Positions 1-9,214 are shown, counted from the stretch's first letter. The stretch is 64,000 nucleotides of DNA from CAYLPJ01 sp964385465 (GCA_964385465.1 CAYLPJ010000019.1:31211-95210), one strand, 5' to 3'. Notes: a model not told the origin generated them from the letters alone. Numbers and translations are program-made.

Positions 1-2
1 GC

Positions 3-644
3 TTCACGTGCGAAGCCTGTGGAAAGTCTCTGAACGTAGCCGACAAGCTGGCGGGCAAGCGGGGCAAGTGTCCCGGGTGCGGGGGCGTGGTGAACGTTCC
101 CGGCCCCGGCGCCCCGCCTCCCGACGCGCAGTGTGCGGCCTCGCCGCAGCCCCAGCCGCCCGGCCCGCAGGACCCGCTGTCGATGATGGCCGCGACAGCC
201 CCGGCGCCCCCGCCCCGGACCGCCGCCTCGCCCGCCGATCGCCTCGACTGCGACACCAAGACGGTCCTCCGCCCGCTCTACCGGGCCAAGGGCTGGCTGA
301 TGTTCAGCGGCATCCTCGTCATCATCGGTGGCGGCCTCTACATGGTGATGGCCGTCCTGGGGCTCATGGCTCAGGTCGCCGCCAGGGGGCAGGGTCCCCA
401 GTTGCTCCTCCCGCTGCTGTTCGTCCTGATCGGCGGGGTGGCGCTGTGGATCGGCATCATGGCCGTTCAGGCCTCGGCCAGTTTCGCCAAGGCCGCCCGC
501 TCGGGCAGCCGGGCCAGCGCCAGGCGGGCGACCGGCAAGCTCGCGGCGCTGATCACCACCGTGGCCGTGGTCCAGTTGATCGGGGTCGTCCTTGGCGTCG
601 CGGGGTTCGGCATCGCGATGGCCGTGGGCATGGCGCGCTTCTGA
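3..644 (+). CDS. Zinc-ribbon membrane protein, 5' end outside window
   Basis: The reading frame is open from the window edge, so the true start lies upstream. The first residues visible form a zinc ribbon of two Cys-x-x-Cys knuckles (CEAC, then CPGC about 20 residues later), followed by a Pro/Ala-rich linker. Three hydrophobic segments follow, at about 295-385, 400-480 and 540-635, with a short basic stretch (SGSRASARRATGK) before the last. This layout, a short N-terminal zinc ribbon joined to small membrane domains, is common among uncharacterised planctomycete proteins. No enzymatic motif is visible, so the function is unknown. An internal ATG at 87 would remove the zinc ribbon and is probably not the real start. 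Confidence 0.7.
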   Translation, partial: FTCEACGKSLNVADKLAGKRGKCPGCGGVVNVPGPGAPPPDAQCAASPQPQPPGPQDPLSMMAATAPAPPPRTAASPADRLDCDTKTVLRPLYRAKGWLMFSGILVIIGGGLYMVMAVLGLMAQVAARGQGPQLLLPLLFVLIGGVALWIGIMAVQASASFAKAARSGSRASARRATGKLAALITTVAVVQLIGVVLGVAGFGIAMAVGMARF

Positions 645-669
645 AGGTTGCCCGCACCCGCCGGGGGGA

Positions 670-1275
670 TCAGGTGTGCCCGGGGTGATGCCCGGCGGAG
701 CGTTCGTCGTCCATGTGGATGACGGTGGGGCGCTTGGGTTTCTCCCGCTCCTTGCCGGGGAACAGGAGGATGGCGGCCAGGAGTGCGACGGCGGCCAGAA
801 GCAGCAGGCCGCGGCGGGTAGGGGGGTTGGCGACGCGGCGGGAGGCGTTGAGGACCCACCCGCCGGGCCGCTCGGGGCGCGGGGTGGGCGTCAGGGCGAC
901 TACCCCGGGCCTGGGGCGGCGGTTTCCGCCGGTGGGGCGGGCGTCGATGAGGACGAACTCGTTGTCCGGCCAGAGGCCGAGCTGGTTCATGGCCAGGCGC
1001 TTGGTGAGGACGGGGTCGGTGGGCAGCGCGGCGATGAGGCGGTCGTTGGCGGCGACGAGGTTTCGCAGGTCGGCGTTGACGGCCTGCTGGCGTGCGAGCT
1101 GGTACTCGGCCTCGCGGAGGCGGGCGAGCTCGGGGAGGATCACGACGGCGGCAAACAGGCCCATCGCCGCGACGGCGAGGGCCCAGAAGCCGCCCAGGCG
1201 CGCGGCGGCGGCAGCCGTGCCGCCGCCGGCGCGGGCGTGGTCCGTCCTATCCCTTGTTCCAGGTCGAGGCACCAT
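670..1275 (-). CDS. Hypothetical two-helix membrane protein with coiled coil
   Basis: About 201 residues. An N-terminal hydrophobic helix (ALAVAAMGLFAAVVIL) is followed by a heptad-like stretch (LARLREAEYQLARQQAV) that probably forms a coiled coil, then a Pro/Arg-rich middle, a second helix (RRGLLLLAAVALLAAILLF) and a charged tail. I chose the ATG at 1275. A longer TTG start at 1293 exists but reaches further into eno. Even with the ATG the gene overlaps the 3' end of eno by 29 bp on the same strand, which suggests translational coupling. The helix plus coiled coil recalls FtsB/DivIC-type proteins, but the second helix and the lack of signature residues make that only a loose comparison. Function unknown. 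Confidence 0.6.
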   Translation of the reverse strand: MVPRPGTRDRTDHARAGGGTAAAAARLGGFWALAVAAMGLFAAVVILPELARLREAEYQLARQQAVNADLRNLVAANDRLIAALPTDPVLTKRLAMNQLGLWPDNEFVLIDARPTGGNRRPRPGVVALTPTPRPERPGGWVLNASRRVANPPTRRGLLLLAAVALLAAILLFPGKEREKPKRPTVIHMDDERSAGHHPGHT

Positions 1276-2551
1276 AGACCGCCTTGTCTCCAAGGGCCTC
1301 TTCGATTCGCAGGAGCTGGTTGTACTTGCAGACCCGGTCGGTCCGGCTCGCCGAGCCGGTCTTGATCTGCCCGGTGTTCTTGGCCACCACCAGGTCGGCG
1401 ATCGTCGTGTCCTCCGTCTCGCCGCTGCGGTGGCTGACCACGGCCGTGAAGCCGTTCTGCATCGCCAGGTCGATCGCCGCGAACGTCTCGGTCAGCGTGC
1501 CGATCTGGTTGACCTTGATGAGGATGCTGTTGGCACAGCCCTCGTCGATGCCTCGCTTCAGGAACGTCACGTTGGTGACGAACAGGTCGTCGCCGACGAG
1601 CTGGACGGTCTCGCCGAGGCGGTCGCAGAGCTTCTTCCAGCCCGCCCAGTCGTCCTCGGCCAGGCCGTCCTCGATGCTCCGGATGGGGTACTTCCCGCAC
1701 CATCCGGCCCAGATGTCGATCATCTCGTCGGAGGTCGCCACGCGGTCCGGGTCGGACTTGAAGAAGCGGTAGCCCTCCTTGCCGACCTCCCTGGCCTCGT
1801 TGGCCAGCTCGCTGGCGGCCGGGTCCAGCGCCAGCCAGACGTCCTCGCCGGGCTTGTAGCCGGCCTGCTCGATGGCCTGGAGGATCAGCTCGGGCGCCTC
1901 GTCGTTGCTCTGGAGGCTGGGTGCGTAGCCGCCCTCGTCGCCGACGGCGGTGTTGTAGCCCTTGGCCTTGAGGACCTTCTTGAGGGCGTGGAAGATCTCG
2001 GTGCCCATCCGCAGGCCCTCGGAGAAGCTCGACGCGCCCCATGGCTGGACCATGAACTCCTGGAAGTCCACCGTGCCGTCGGCGTGCTTGCCGCCGTTGA
2101 GGATGTTCATCATCGGCACAGGCAGCGTGACCGCCTCGTCCCCGCCGATGTATTCGTACAGCGGCTTGTTCGTCGCGATCGACGCCGCACGCGCCGCCGC
2201 CATCGAGACGCCCAGAATCGCGTTGGCGCCGAAGTTGGACTTGTTGCCCGTCCCGTCGGCCTCGATCATCTTGTTGTCGACGCCGGCCTGGTCTGTCGCG
2301 TCCATCCCCGTCACCAGCGAGGCGATCTCGCCGTTGACGTGACCGACCGCGTGCTGCACGCCCTTGCCCAGGTACACGCTCTTGTCGCCGTCGCGAAGCT
2401 CGCAGGCCTCGTTCTCGCCGGTGCTGGCGCCGCTGGGCACGGCGGCGCGGCCGAGGATGCCGCCCTCGAGCAGCACGTCGACCTCCACGGTCGGGTTGCC
2501 GCGGGAATCGAGGATCTGTCGGCCTCTGACGGACTGGATCTTGGTAGACAT
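1247..2551 (-). CDS. eno: Enolase
   Basis: This is phosphopyruvate hydratase, which interconverts 2-phosphoglycerate and phosphoenolpyruvate in glycolysis and gluconeogenesis in the cytoplasm. The 434-residue product has the usual family length. It starts MSTKIQSVRGRQILDSRGNP, the conserved N-terminus, and carries SGASTGENEA, the metal-binding EDGLAEDDW and DDLFVTN segments, the catalytic lysine region LIKVNQIGTLTE and the substrate loop SHRSGETEDT. The open frame runs upstream to 2884, but family length and the conserved N-terminus fix the ATG at 2551, with an AAGGAA-type Shine-Dalgarno about 9 nt ahead. The next gene on this strand overlaps its end by 29 bp. Confidence 0.97.
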   Translation of the reverse strand: MSTKIQSVRGRQILDSRGNPTVEVDVLLEGGILGRAAVPSGASTGENEACELRDGDKSVYLGKGVQHAVGHVNGEIASLVTGMDATDQAGVDNKMIEADGTGNKSNFGANAILGVSMAAARAASIATNKPLYEYIGGDEAVTLPVPMMNILNGGKHADGTVDFQEFMVQPWGASSFSEGLRMGTEIFHALKKVLKAKGYNTAVGDEGGYAPSLQSNDEAPELILQAIEQAGYKPGEDVWLALDPAASELANEAREVGKEGYRFFKSDPDRVATSDEMIDIWAGWCGKYPIRSIEDGLAEDDWAGWKKLCDRLGETVQLVGDDLFVTNVTFLKRGIDEGCANSILIKVNQIGTLTETFAAIDLAMQNGFTAVVSHRSGETEDTTIADLVVAKNTGQIKTGSASRTDRVCKYNQLLRIEEALGDKAVYGASTWNKG

Positions 2552-2720
2552 CGGAGGTTTCCTTTTCTCGTATCGGGTGTTCGTAAAGCAACGCGTGAGC
2601 GTTTCCTCAAGTCCGGCACACATCTTAGTCATTGGGCGTCCCCGTGCAAGAGGCGCCCGGCCCGAAGGCGGATACACTGGGACCGAAGGCGCCAACCGAG
2701 GAAGGATACAGGAAGGCCAC

Positions 2721-3074
2721 ATGCAAGGCGGACGATGCGAACTGTGCGGGCGGCGGATGCCGCGGCTGGAGAGGCACCACCTGATCCCCCGCACGCGCCA
2801 CAGCAACAAGCGGAACAAGCGGATGTTCGAGCGGGCGGAGGTCCACGAGCGCCTGGCCATGCTCTGCGAGGCCTGCCATGCCACCGTTCACGCCACCTTC
2901 AGCGAGAAGGAGCTGGAGCAGGAATACAACACCGTCGAGGCCCTCGCCGCCCACCCCGACGTCGCGCGCTTCGTCCGCTACGCCCGCAAGCAGCCGCCGA
3001 CGGCGAAGATCCGCGTCCGTCGAACCGCCGCCCTCCGCGACGAGCGCCGCCGCCAGCGCCGCAGGCGGAAATGA
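2721..3074 (+). CDS. HNH-type zinc-binding protein
   Basis: The 117-residue product has the plan of a small HNH nuclease domain. A first zinc knuckle (C6, C9) is followed by the His pair at 19-20 in RHHLIPRTRH, then a second knuckle C49-E-A-C52-H53 with another His at 57. A long basic C-terminus ends in an Arg run. The spacing of Cys pairs and histidines matches HNH endonuclease-like proteins, in which the first His of the HH pair acts in metal-dependent phosphodiester cleavage. The ATG at 2721 follows a GGAAGGCC stretch. The neighbours (eno, divergent; a membrane protein, downstream) do not indicate a role, and no restriction or phage genes are adjacent. Confidence 0.75.
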   Translation: MQGGRCELCGRRMPRLERHHLIPRTRHSNKRNKRMFERAEVHERLAMLCEACHATVHATFSEKELEQEYNTVEALAAHPDVARFVRYARKQPPTAKIRVRRTAALRDERRRQRRRRK

Positions 3075-3210
3075 GCGGCACGGCCGCCGTGCGGCTGCCG
3101 GACCGGGCCTCGCCCTTCGCCGCGGGGCCGGTGTCCGTGCTTCCGTCTTGAAGCGCGGCGCGTCGGGGGATATAAGCTCGGGGAGGCGAACCGTATCAAG
3201 GAGACGTTTC

Positions 3211-4059
3211 ATGACCCGCCCCGCAGAGGTGTCCGGCTGGACCTGGGACAACTACGTCGTCTTTCTCGTGCCGTTCGCGGTCGTTGCGCTGGGCGGGCTG
3301 GTGCTCTTCCTGCTTCGCCACACGCTGCGGACGCGGGCGCGCGTGGCCAAGCAACTCCGCGAAGACCCGGACATCAACGAGTGGCTGGTCGCGTTCGACT
3401 GGTCCCGCAAGGTGCTCTACCTTCCGGTGATCGCCGCGTCGATCGTCGGGGCGGCCGTCATGCTGATGGTCGAGGCCGGAATCTTCCCCGAGCAGCCGAC
3501 GGGCAAGGTCGTCGGCGGGGTCTGGGTGGCGCTGTTCGTGCTGAGCTTCCTGGTCGAGGAGTACGACATGAGCCTCCGCGTGCTGGTGATCCTCGTCCTG
3601 GCGGCGGTGGTCTTCGGGCTGTGGCTGCACCAGCTCGGGTGGCTGGGGCGGTTCTTCTCGGTCCTGGGCAAGATCAGCGTCTCGATGAGCTGGATGGGCT
3701 TCCTGTTCATCGCCGTGCTCTTCTCGATCGGGATCTTCGTCTCCTGGGTGAAGGGGCTGTTCTACTACATCGCCGTCACGCCGAACTACATGAACATCCA
3801 GACCGGCGTGACCGAGACCGGCGAGCAGATCGCCCGCGAGGACTACAGCACGCGCATCGACAGCAGCGACTTGCTCGAACGCATCATGGGCTTCGGCCGC
3901 ATCGTCGTCACCTTCCGCGACAACCGCCGGCTGCCCATGACCCTGCTGGTCTGGGGCATCGGCCGGAAGGCCAGCACCCTCGAATCCATCCAGGGCAAGC
4001 TGGCCGTGGACCGCCACCAGCCCGGCCGGGAAGGCACCGGCCTGGGGGGAGAGCTGTGA
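3211..4059 (+). CDS. Hypothetical multi-pass membrane protein with PH-like tail
   Basis: 282 residues starting at the ATG at 3211, with an AAGGAG Shine-Dalgarno 7 nt upstream. An upstream extension exists but has no ribosome-binding site. There are about five hydrophobic helices: near residues 13-34, 71-90, 103-118, 123-140 and 163-190. The soluble C-terminus (FYYIAVTPNYMNIQTG onward) looks like the beta-rich membrane-associated PH-like domain of small bacterial proteins, with GFGRIVVTFRDNRR resembling its later strands. That assignment is by general pattern only. No catalytic motif is seen. The gene stands alone between an HNH-like gene and a convergent nuclease gene only 7 bp away. Confidence 0.7.
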   Translation: MTRPAEVSGWTWDNYVVFLVPFAVVALGGLVLFLLRHTLRTRARVAKQLREDPDINEWLVAFDWSRKVLYLPVIAASIVGAAVMLMVEAGIFPEQPTGKVVGGVWVALFVLSFLVEEYDMSLRVLVILVLAAVVFGLWLHQLGWLGRFFSVLGKISVSMSWMGFLFIAVLFSIGIFVSWVKGLFYYIAVTPNYMNIQTGVTETGEQIAREDYSTRIDSSDLLERIMGFGRIVVTFRDNRRLPMTLLVWGIGRKASTLESIQGKLAVDRHQPGREGTGLGGEL

Positions 4060-4066
4060 GGGCCCC

Positions 4067-4738
4067 TCACCGTCCGGCGGAGAGATCGAGCTTGTCGCGG
4101 TAGTAGTAGGGCAGGTCGGCGTGGCGGAGATCGGCCCAGAGGCCGCGGCGGGCCTGGCGGGCGTCGGCCTGGGCGCTGGCGAAGTCCTCGGCGAGGGGGT
4201 GGTCGTAGCGGGGGTCGGCGTAGCCGTAGCCTTCGGCGATCAGGATGCGGTTGAGCAGCCTGCCGTCGGGGAGGGTTACGTACGCCAGCAGCCGCCCGTG
4301 ATTGCCCCGGGTCCGCCCGGGCACCAGTCGCAGCAGCACGTCCGTATCGCCCGCACAGCAGCGCCGGGCGAAGGCCGTCGCTTCCGGGCCGTAATGGGCC
4401 GGGGGCTTGCGGGGGTGGTGCGTCTCAGGCGTGTCCACGCCCCAGAGGCGAACGCGCGTCGTCCCGCCATAGCGGTCGGCGACGACGACGTCCAGCGTGT
4501 CGCCGTCGATCACCCGTGCCACGCGGAAGCTCCGCTCGTGGTAGCGCGTCACATCGTTGCCGTCGATCGGCCGCCAGTCGCTCTCCCAGCCGAACAGCCC
4601 GACCTGGTCGGCCAGGCGCAGTCCCAGCACCGCGCCGATGACGGCCAGCACCACGATACCGCCTCGGCCCCACCGCCGCATGCGGTAGCGTGCGGTGTCG
4701 AAGCGGCCGTTGGGCGGCCTGCGTCTGGGCATGGGCAT
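4067..4738 (-). CDS. Thermonuclease (SNase) family protein, membrane-anchored or exported
   Basis: 223 residues. After a basic N-terminus, one hydrophobic helix (GGIVVLAVIGAVLGLRLA) acts as signal anchor or signal peptide, so the nuclease domain probably works outside the cytoplasmic membrane. The staphylococcal-nuclease fold is shown by VIDGDTLDVVV (metal-binding Asp), VRLWGVDTPE (conserved Arg and Asp), GPEATAFARR, HGRLLAYVTLPDG (second catalytic Arg region), LIAEGYGYAD and ARQARRGLWAD. Family members are Ca2+-dependent phosphodiesterases that cut DNA and RNA. Exported versions often scavenge nucleic acid, and that role here is inference. A second ATG six bases downstream is an equally possible start. 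Confidence 0.88.
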   Translation of the reverse strand: MPMPRRRPPNGRFDTARYRMRRWGRGGIVVLAVIGAVLGLRLADQVGLFGWESDWRPIDGNDVTRYHERSFRVARVIDGDTLDVVVADRYGGTTRVRLWGVDTPETHHPRKPPAHYGPEATAFARRCCAGDTDVLLRLVPGRTRGNHGRLLAYVTLPDGRLLNRILIAEGYGYADPRYDHPLAEDFASAQADARQARRGLWADLRHADLPYYYRDKLDLSAGR

Positions 4739-4763
4739 GGCGTCCCGGGCGCGGGGCGGCGGG

Positions 4764-6050
4764 TCAGCGTTCCTTGCGGGGGGCTCGCCGGGTGGCGGTC
4801 TTCTTGGAGCTCTTGCGCTTCGCGGCGCCCTTGCGCTTCTTCCCGCCGAGCTCGAAGGCGTCGTGTACGATCTTCAGCGCCCGCTTGCCGTCGCTCTGAT
4901 CGATCAGGCAGGAGATCTTGATCTCGCTGGTGGTGATGTTCTGGATGTTGATCCTGGCGTCGGCGAGGGCGGCGAACATGCGTTCGGCCACGCCGGTGTG
5001 GATTCGCATGCCCATCCCGACGGCGGAGACCTTGGCGAGGTGGTCCTCGAAGGTGGCCTCGCAGGTCAGCTCCTCGCAGAGCCTGTCGATGACCTCGCGC
5101 GCGTCGTTCAGGTCGCTGAGCTCGCAGGTGAAGGCGACGGTCGCCCGCCCTTCGTCGTCGATGGTCTGGATGATGTCATCGACCACGATGCGGTGCGTGG
5201 CGATGGTGTGGAAGACCTTCGCCGCCACTCCCGGCTGGTCGGGCACGTCCCGCAACGTCACGCGGGCCAGCTTGTCCTTCAGGGCCACGCCGCTGACGAC
5301 GATACGCTCCATGGATTCCGTCTCGGCCACGATCATCGTTCCTTTCCGGTTGTTCTGGCTGTTGCGGACGTGGATGGGCACGTCGTACTTCTTGGCGAAC
5401 TCCACCGCCCGGTTGTGCAGCACGCTGGCGCCGAGGCTCGACAGCTCCAGCATCTCGTCGTAGCTGACCTGGTCGACCTTCCGCGCGTTGGGCACGATCC
5501 GCGGGTCCGCCGTGAAAATCCCGTCCACGTCCGTGTAGTTCTCGCACACCTCGGCGTTCAACGCCGCCGCGATCGCCACCAGCGTCACGTTGCTGCCGCC
5601 CCGGCCCAGCGTCGTCGGGTGTCCGGCCTCGGTGATGCCCTGGAACCCCGCGATCACCGCGATCCGACCGTCGTCCAGGGCGTCGCGAAGCCGACGGACG
5701 TCGATCGTCTTGACCTTCGCCTTCGTGTGTACGTCGTCGGTGACGATGCCGATCTGCCCGGCCGTGAAGCTGATCGCCGGCGCGCCCATCGCCTCCAGGG
5801 CCATGGCCATCAGCGAGATCGTCACCTGCTCGCCGGTGGCCAGCAACTGGTCCATCTCCCGCTTCGGCGGGTTGGGGTTGAGCTGCCCGGCGAGGTTCAC
5901 CAGCGTATCGGTGCTCTTGCCCATGGCAGAGACGACCATGGCAACCTGGTGGCCGGCCTTCTGGGTGCGGATGGCGCGCCGGGCGGCCGCCCGGATCTTC
6001 TCGGCGTCGGCCACGCTGGTACCGCCGAATTTCATCACAACGATGCTCAT
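4764..6050 (-). CDS. lysC: Aspartate kinase
   Basis: This enzyme phosphorylates aspartate to aspartyl phosphate, the first step of the lysine, threonine, methionine and diaminopimelate pathway. It therefore also feeds the DAP-type cell-wall genes further along. The 428-residue product begins MSIVVMKFGGTSVADAEKIR, with the diagnostic KFGGTS motif. It has FTAGQIGIVTDD, GFQGITEAG, TLGRGGSNVTLVAIA, and the aspartate-binding region near YTDVDGIFTADPR. Two ACT domains follow, the second ending INIQNITTSEIKISCLID; these normally mediate lysine or threonine feedback. The last 25 or so residues are an extremely basic Lys/Arg tail not usual for the family. Confidence 0.95.
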   Translation of the reverse strand: MSIVVMKFGGTSVADAEKIRAAARRAIRTQKAGHQVAMVVSAMGKSTDTLVNLAGQLNPNPPKREMDQLLATGEQVTISLMAMALEAMGAPAISFTAGQIGIVTDDVHTKAKVKTIDVRRLRDALDDGRIAVIAGFQGITEAGHPTTLGRGGSNVTLVAIAAALNAEVCENYTDVDGIFTADPRIVPNARKVDQVSYDEMLELSSLGASVLHNRAVEFAKKYDVPIHVRNSQNNRKGTMIVAETESMERIVVSGVALKDKLARVTLRDVPDQPGVAAKVFHTIATHRIVVDDIIQTIDDEGRATVAFTCELSDLNDAREVIDRLCEELTCEATFEDHLAKVSAVGMGMRIHTGVAERMFAALADARINIQNITTSEIKISCLIDQSDGKRALKIVHDAFELGGKKRKGAAKRKSSKKTATRRAPRKER

Positions 6051-6335
6051 GGGGCCCTCTGTCTCGATGGTCCTCGGACACCCCGAGCCGATGCCCGGTT
6101 CGGAGCCCCAAGAATGTACCCGAATTTCGTGCGATGTCTACCCGTTTTCGCTTGTCGGCGCCTGCCCCGGCGCGGCGGCGGCAAGCCGTGGGATGCGCGG
6201 GATTCGGGCCGGGCTCGGCAGAGAAGATGCCGCCGAGGAACGCGGCTGCGACCGAAGTCACTCCCGGGCCTGCTGACCGGCGAGGCAAAGCCAACGCCGT
6301 TGCCCCCGGGGCGGCGGTGTGGTATCGGTCGGGGG

Positions 6336-7457
6336 ATGCGACGGATCCGCGTCTGCCAACTGATCACCACCCTCGGCGTCGGCGGGGCCGAGAGGGGGCT
6401 GCTGGAGCTCTGCCGGCGGCTCGACCGCGGGCGGTTCGACGTCCGCGTGGTCGCCCTGCGCGGCGGGCCCGTGGCCGCGCGGCTGGCGCGGGCGGGGATC
6501 GAGGTCCACGTCCTCGGCCTGCGGGGCAAGTGGGACGCCCCCCGCCTGGCCCGGCTGCCCCGCCTGCTCGTACGCCTCGGCCCCGACGTGCTGCACACGC
6601 ACCTGTTCCACGCCGACCTCGCCGGGCGGGCTGCTGCGGCCGTCGCGGGCGTTCCCCGCCTGGTTCACACCGTCTGGACGGCCGAGGGACGCTGGAGGCC
6701 CTGGCAGTTCGCGTTCGCTCGTCTCGCCCGGCCGTGGTGCGCCCGGATCGTGTGCGTCTCCCCGGGCGTCCGCGAGCACCACGCCCGACGCAGCGGCCTG
6801 CCCTCCGGCGATTACGAGACGATCTGCTGGGGCGTGGACTGCGAGGCCTTCGCGCGGGACGAGGACGCCCGCCGCCGGCTGCGGGAGCAGTGGGGCGTCC
6901 CCGCCGGCCGACCCGTCGTCGCGTTCGTCGGGCGGCTGGAGTTCTACAAGGGCGTGCGCCCGCTGCTGGCGGCGATGGACCGCCTCGCCGCCGGCGGCGA
7001 TCCCGGCTTCGACCTCGTCCTCGCCGGCGACGGGCCGCTGCGGGGCGCCGTCGAGCAGTTCCTGGCCCGTCGCCTCGGGGGGCGCCATGCTCGTTGGCTG
7101 GGGCAGGTCGAGGACGTCCCCGCCGTGCTCAGCGCCGCCGACGCCTTCGTCATGCCCAGCCTCTGGGAGGGCTGGCCGCTTGCCCTGGGCGAGGCCATGG
7201 CCGCCGGCCTGCCCGCCGTGGGGACGAACGTCCCCGGCGTCCGCGACCTGCTCGTCCCCGGCCGGACCGGCCTGCTGGTGCCCCCGTCGGACCCGGCCGC
7301 GCTGGGCGACGCCCTTGCCGGCCTGACGGCCGACGTCGACGCCCGCGACCGGATGGCCGCCGCCGCCCGGCGCCGCGTTGTGGAGCAGTTCTCCCTGGAG
7401 GCCACCGTCGCCGCGCACGAGCGGCTGTACGAGGTCCTCGCCCGCCGATCGCCGTGA
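6336..7457 (+). CDS. Glycosyltransferase family 4 protein
   Basis: 373 residues with the GT-B two-domain arrangement. The N-terminus RRIRVCQLITTLGVGGAERG is the classic start of GT4 enzymes. The donor-binding half has VAFVGRLEFYKGVRPLL, LVLAGDGPLR, and the nucleotide-sugar site MPSLWEGWPLALGEAMA, which holds the conserved E-x7-E pair, followed by GLPAVGTNVPGVRDL. Such enzymes move a sugar from a nucleotide donor with retention of configuration; the donor and acceptor cannot be told from sequence. The ATG at 6336 was chosen because it begins the conserved first strand. The gene is divergent from lysC and ends 5 bp from a convergent sialidase-like gene. No polysaccharide cluster surrounds it. 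Confidence 0.88.
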   Translation: MRRIRVCQLITTLGVGGAERGLLELCRRLDRGRFDVRVVALRGGPVAARLARAGIEVHVLGLRGKWDAPRLARLPRLLVRLGPDVLHTHLFHADLAGRAAAAVAGVPRLVHTVWTAEGRWRPWQFAFARLARPWCARIVCVSPGVREHHARRSGLPSGDYETICWGVDCEAFARDEDARRRLREQWGVPAGRPVVAFVGRLEFYKGVRPLLAAMDRLAAGGDPGFDLVLAGDGPLRGAVEQFLARRLGGRHARWLGQVEDVPAVLSAADAFVMPSLWEGWPLALGEAMAAGLPAVGTNVPGVRDLLVPGRTGLLVPPSDPAALGDALAGLTADVDARDRMAAAARRRVVEQFSLEATVAAHERLYEVLARRSP

Positions 7458-7462
7458 CGACG

Positions 7463-9214
7463 TCAGGAACCGCCGGCGCGGCAGTTCCCGACGGCTTCGC
7501 TGGTTCGCAGGGCGCGGGTGTAGATGCGGACGTGGCGAATGCTGCCGGCGACCTTCGCCCGCGGCGCGCCGTTGACGTCCTTCAGCACGGCCGCGGCGGG
7601 CTTCGGGCGGCGGACCACCGGGCGGGCGAAGTGGGTCCAGCCGTAAGGGCGGTGCTCGCCGCCGTCGCAGAGCTTTCCGTCGACGACGACCGAGACGATC
7701 CGCGGACCGGCGTCGACGATGAAGATCACGCGGTGCGTCCGCCCCGGCGTCAGCAGGCCCGGGTCGCAATCCCAGCGCACGGTGGTCCGGCCGTCGTGGA
7801 GGTACACCTCCGCCGTGCCCTCTTCCGTCGCCGCCACGGCGAGGCCCTCGCCGTTCCGGTCCCGGGCGTCGAGGATCAGGCCCTTGACGGGTGGCTTGGG
7901 CCAGGTGAGTCGCAGGTCGATCGTCACTCCCCCGCCGTCGGCGAGGTCCGGCAGCTCCGGCATGGGGAAGGCGCCGTCGGCCAGGTCCTCACTGTCTGCC
8001 TCGACCGCCAGGCCCAGCTTGGTGACGCTTCTCGCGTCTTGCTGGCCCCACGCGGCCGCGAGCAGCGGGGCGTCCAGCCGGTGGACTCGGGCGCGGGTCT
8101 TCTGCGTCTCGAACAGCCAGTATGCCCCGTCGGCCTCCAGCAGCCCGGGGTAACTGATCCGCCCGGTGGCGGGGCGCAGGTCGTGGCCGTAGAGGAGTAC
8201 CTCCGGCTCGGACCAGACGATGGTCCCGTCGCGTTCGATGCCGCCGCAGACCCACGCGGGGTTCCGCTCGGCGTAGTCGCTGAGTGCGGGCACGGGCCCG
8301 TGGTTGTGGATCCACAGCAGGTACTTGCCGTTGACGCACTTCCACAGGCTCGGGCAGGCCAGCGGGTGCTTGATGACCCGCCGCCCGGGCCCGTACCGCA
8401 GGGCCTCCGGCTTGGACCACGTCCGCCCGCCGTCGCCGCTGGTGGCGTGGCCGATGTGCCCGCGGTCGGTCCGCCAGACGCAGTACAGCGTCCCGTCGCT
8501 GAGGGCGACGGTGTGCGGCTCTTCGCTGCGGTTCTTGGGCTCGTCCCATTCCGGCCCGCGCAGCCCCCGCCCGTCGGCGGGCAGAAGCTCCCAACTCGCC
8601 TTCGCCGGCTCGGCCGTCGTCAGCAGGTCCGGGCTGCGAAGGAAGTACACCTCCGTCCGCCGCGGCGGGCGCGACAGGCCGATCTTCGCCCACGAGAGCA
8701 GCACCGACCCGCCGATCACCAGCGGCCGCGATACGCTCCAGCCCGGGCCCTCGTGGCCGGGGCCGTTGGACGGGCCCGTCGGCGGGAAGGCCTTGATCTT
8801 CACCGGGTCCGACCAGTTCCGCCCGCCGTCGTCCGACCACGTGAACGCCATCGGCGTCAGGGCGAACAGCCTCCCGCCGCGGGCGGAAAGCGGCACGGCG
8901 TAGCTGCGGTTGCACCGCACCGGCTTGGTCCATGTCCGGCCGCGATCGGCGCTGATCATCGCCGCCGTGTAGTTCTCCGAGTTCCGCCCGGTCTCGCTTT
9001 CCGTGCCCACGGTGAGCATGACCAGCCAACGGTCGCCGGGCAGCAGCAGCGGATAGGGTTGGTCCGCGTAGCCGAAGCCCTCGGTAGGCAGGGCCCGACC
9101 GTTGGCGATGTTCCGCGGGTCGCCGCCCTCTTCCGCGCCGCCTGCCGCCGAGATGCCCATCGCCATCGCCAGGATCCATCCGCCCCGGACCATTCGAGTT
9201 GTGCGTGCGTTCAT
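7463..9214 (-). CDS. Exported sialidase-like protein with C-terminal lectin-like domain
   Basis: 583 residues. The ATG at 9214 opens a signal peptide (MVRGGWILAMAMGISAAGGA). The main domain is a BNR/sialidase six-bladed propeller, shown by at least three Asp-box repeats (SADRGRTWTKP, SDDGGRNWSDP, SGDGGRTWSKP). The last 180 residues or so look like a concanavalin A/LamG jelly roll (VYLHDGRTTVRWDCD, HRVIFIVDAG, VDGKLCDGG, IRHVRIYTRALRTSE). Members of this fold include exo-sialidases and many planctomycete glycoside hydrolases of other specificity, so the substrate is unknown. Its tail nearly touches the convergent glycosyltransferase, and its start faces a divergent uroporphyrinogen-decarboxylase-like gene, so glycan degradation is a reasonable inference. 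Confidence 0.82.
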   Translation of the reverse strand: MNARTTRMVRGGWILAMAMGISAAGGAEEGGDPRNIANGRALPTEGFGYADQPYPLLLPGDRWLVMLTVGTESETGRNSENYTAAMISADRGRTWTKPVRCNRSYAVPLSARGGRLFALTPMAFTWSDDGGRNWSDPVKIKAFPPTGPSNGPGHEGPGWSVSRPLVIGGSVLLSWAKIGLSRPPRRTEVYFLRSPDLLTTAEPAKASWELLPADGRGLRGPEWDEPKNRSEEPHTVALSDGTLYCVWRTDRGHIGHATSGDGGRTWSKPEALRYGPGRRVIKHPLACPSLWKCVNGKYLLWIHNHGPVPALSDYAERNPAWVCGGIERDGTIVWSEPEVLLYGHDLRPATGRISYPGLLEADGAYWLFETQKTRARVHRLDAPLLAAAWGQQDARSVTKLGLAVEADSEDLADGAFPMPELPDLADGGGVTIDLRLTWPKPPVKGLILDARDRNGEGLAVAATEEGTAEVYLHDGRTTVRWDCDPGLLTPGRTHRVIFIVDAGPRIVSVVVDGKLCDGGEHRPYGWTHFARPVVRRPKPAAAVLKDVNGAPRAKVAGSIRHVRIYTRALRTSEAVGNCRAGGS

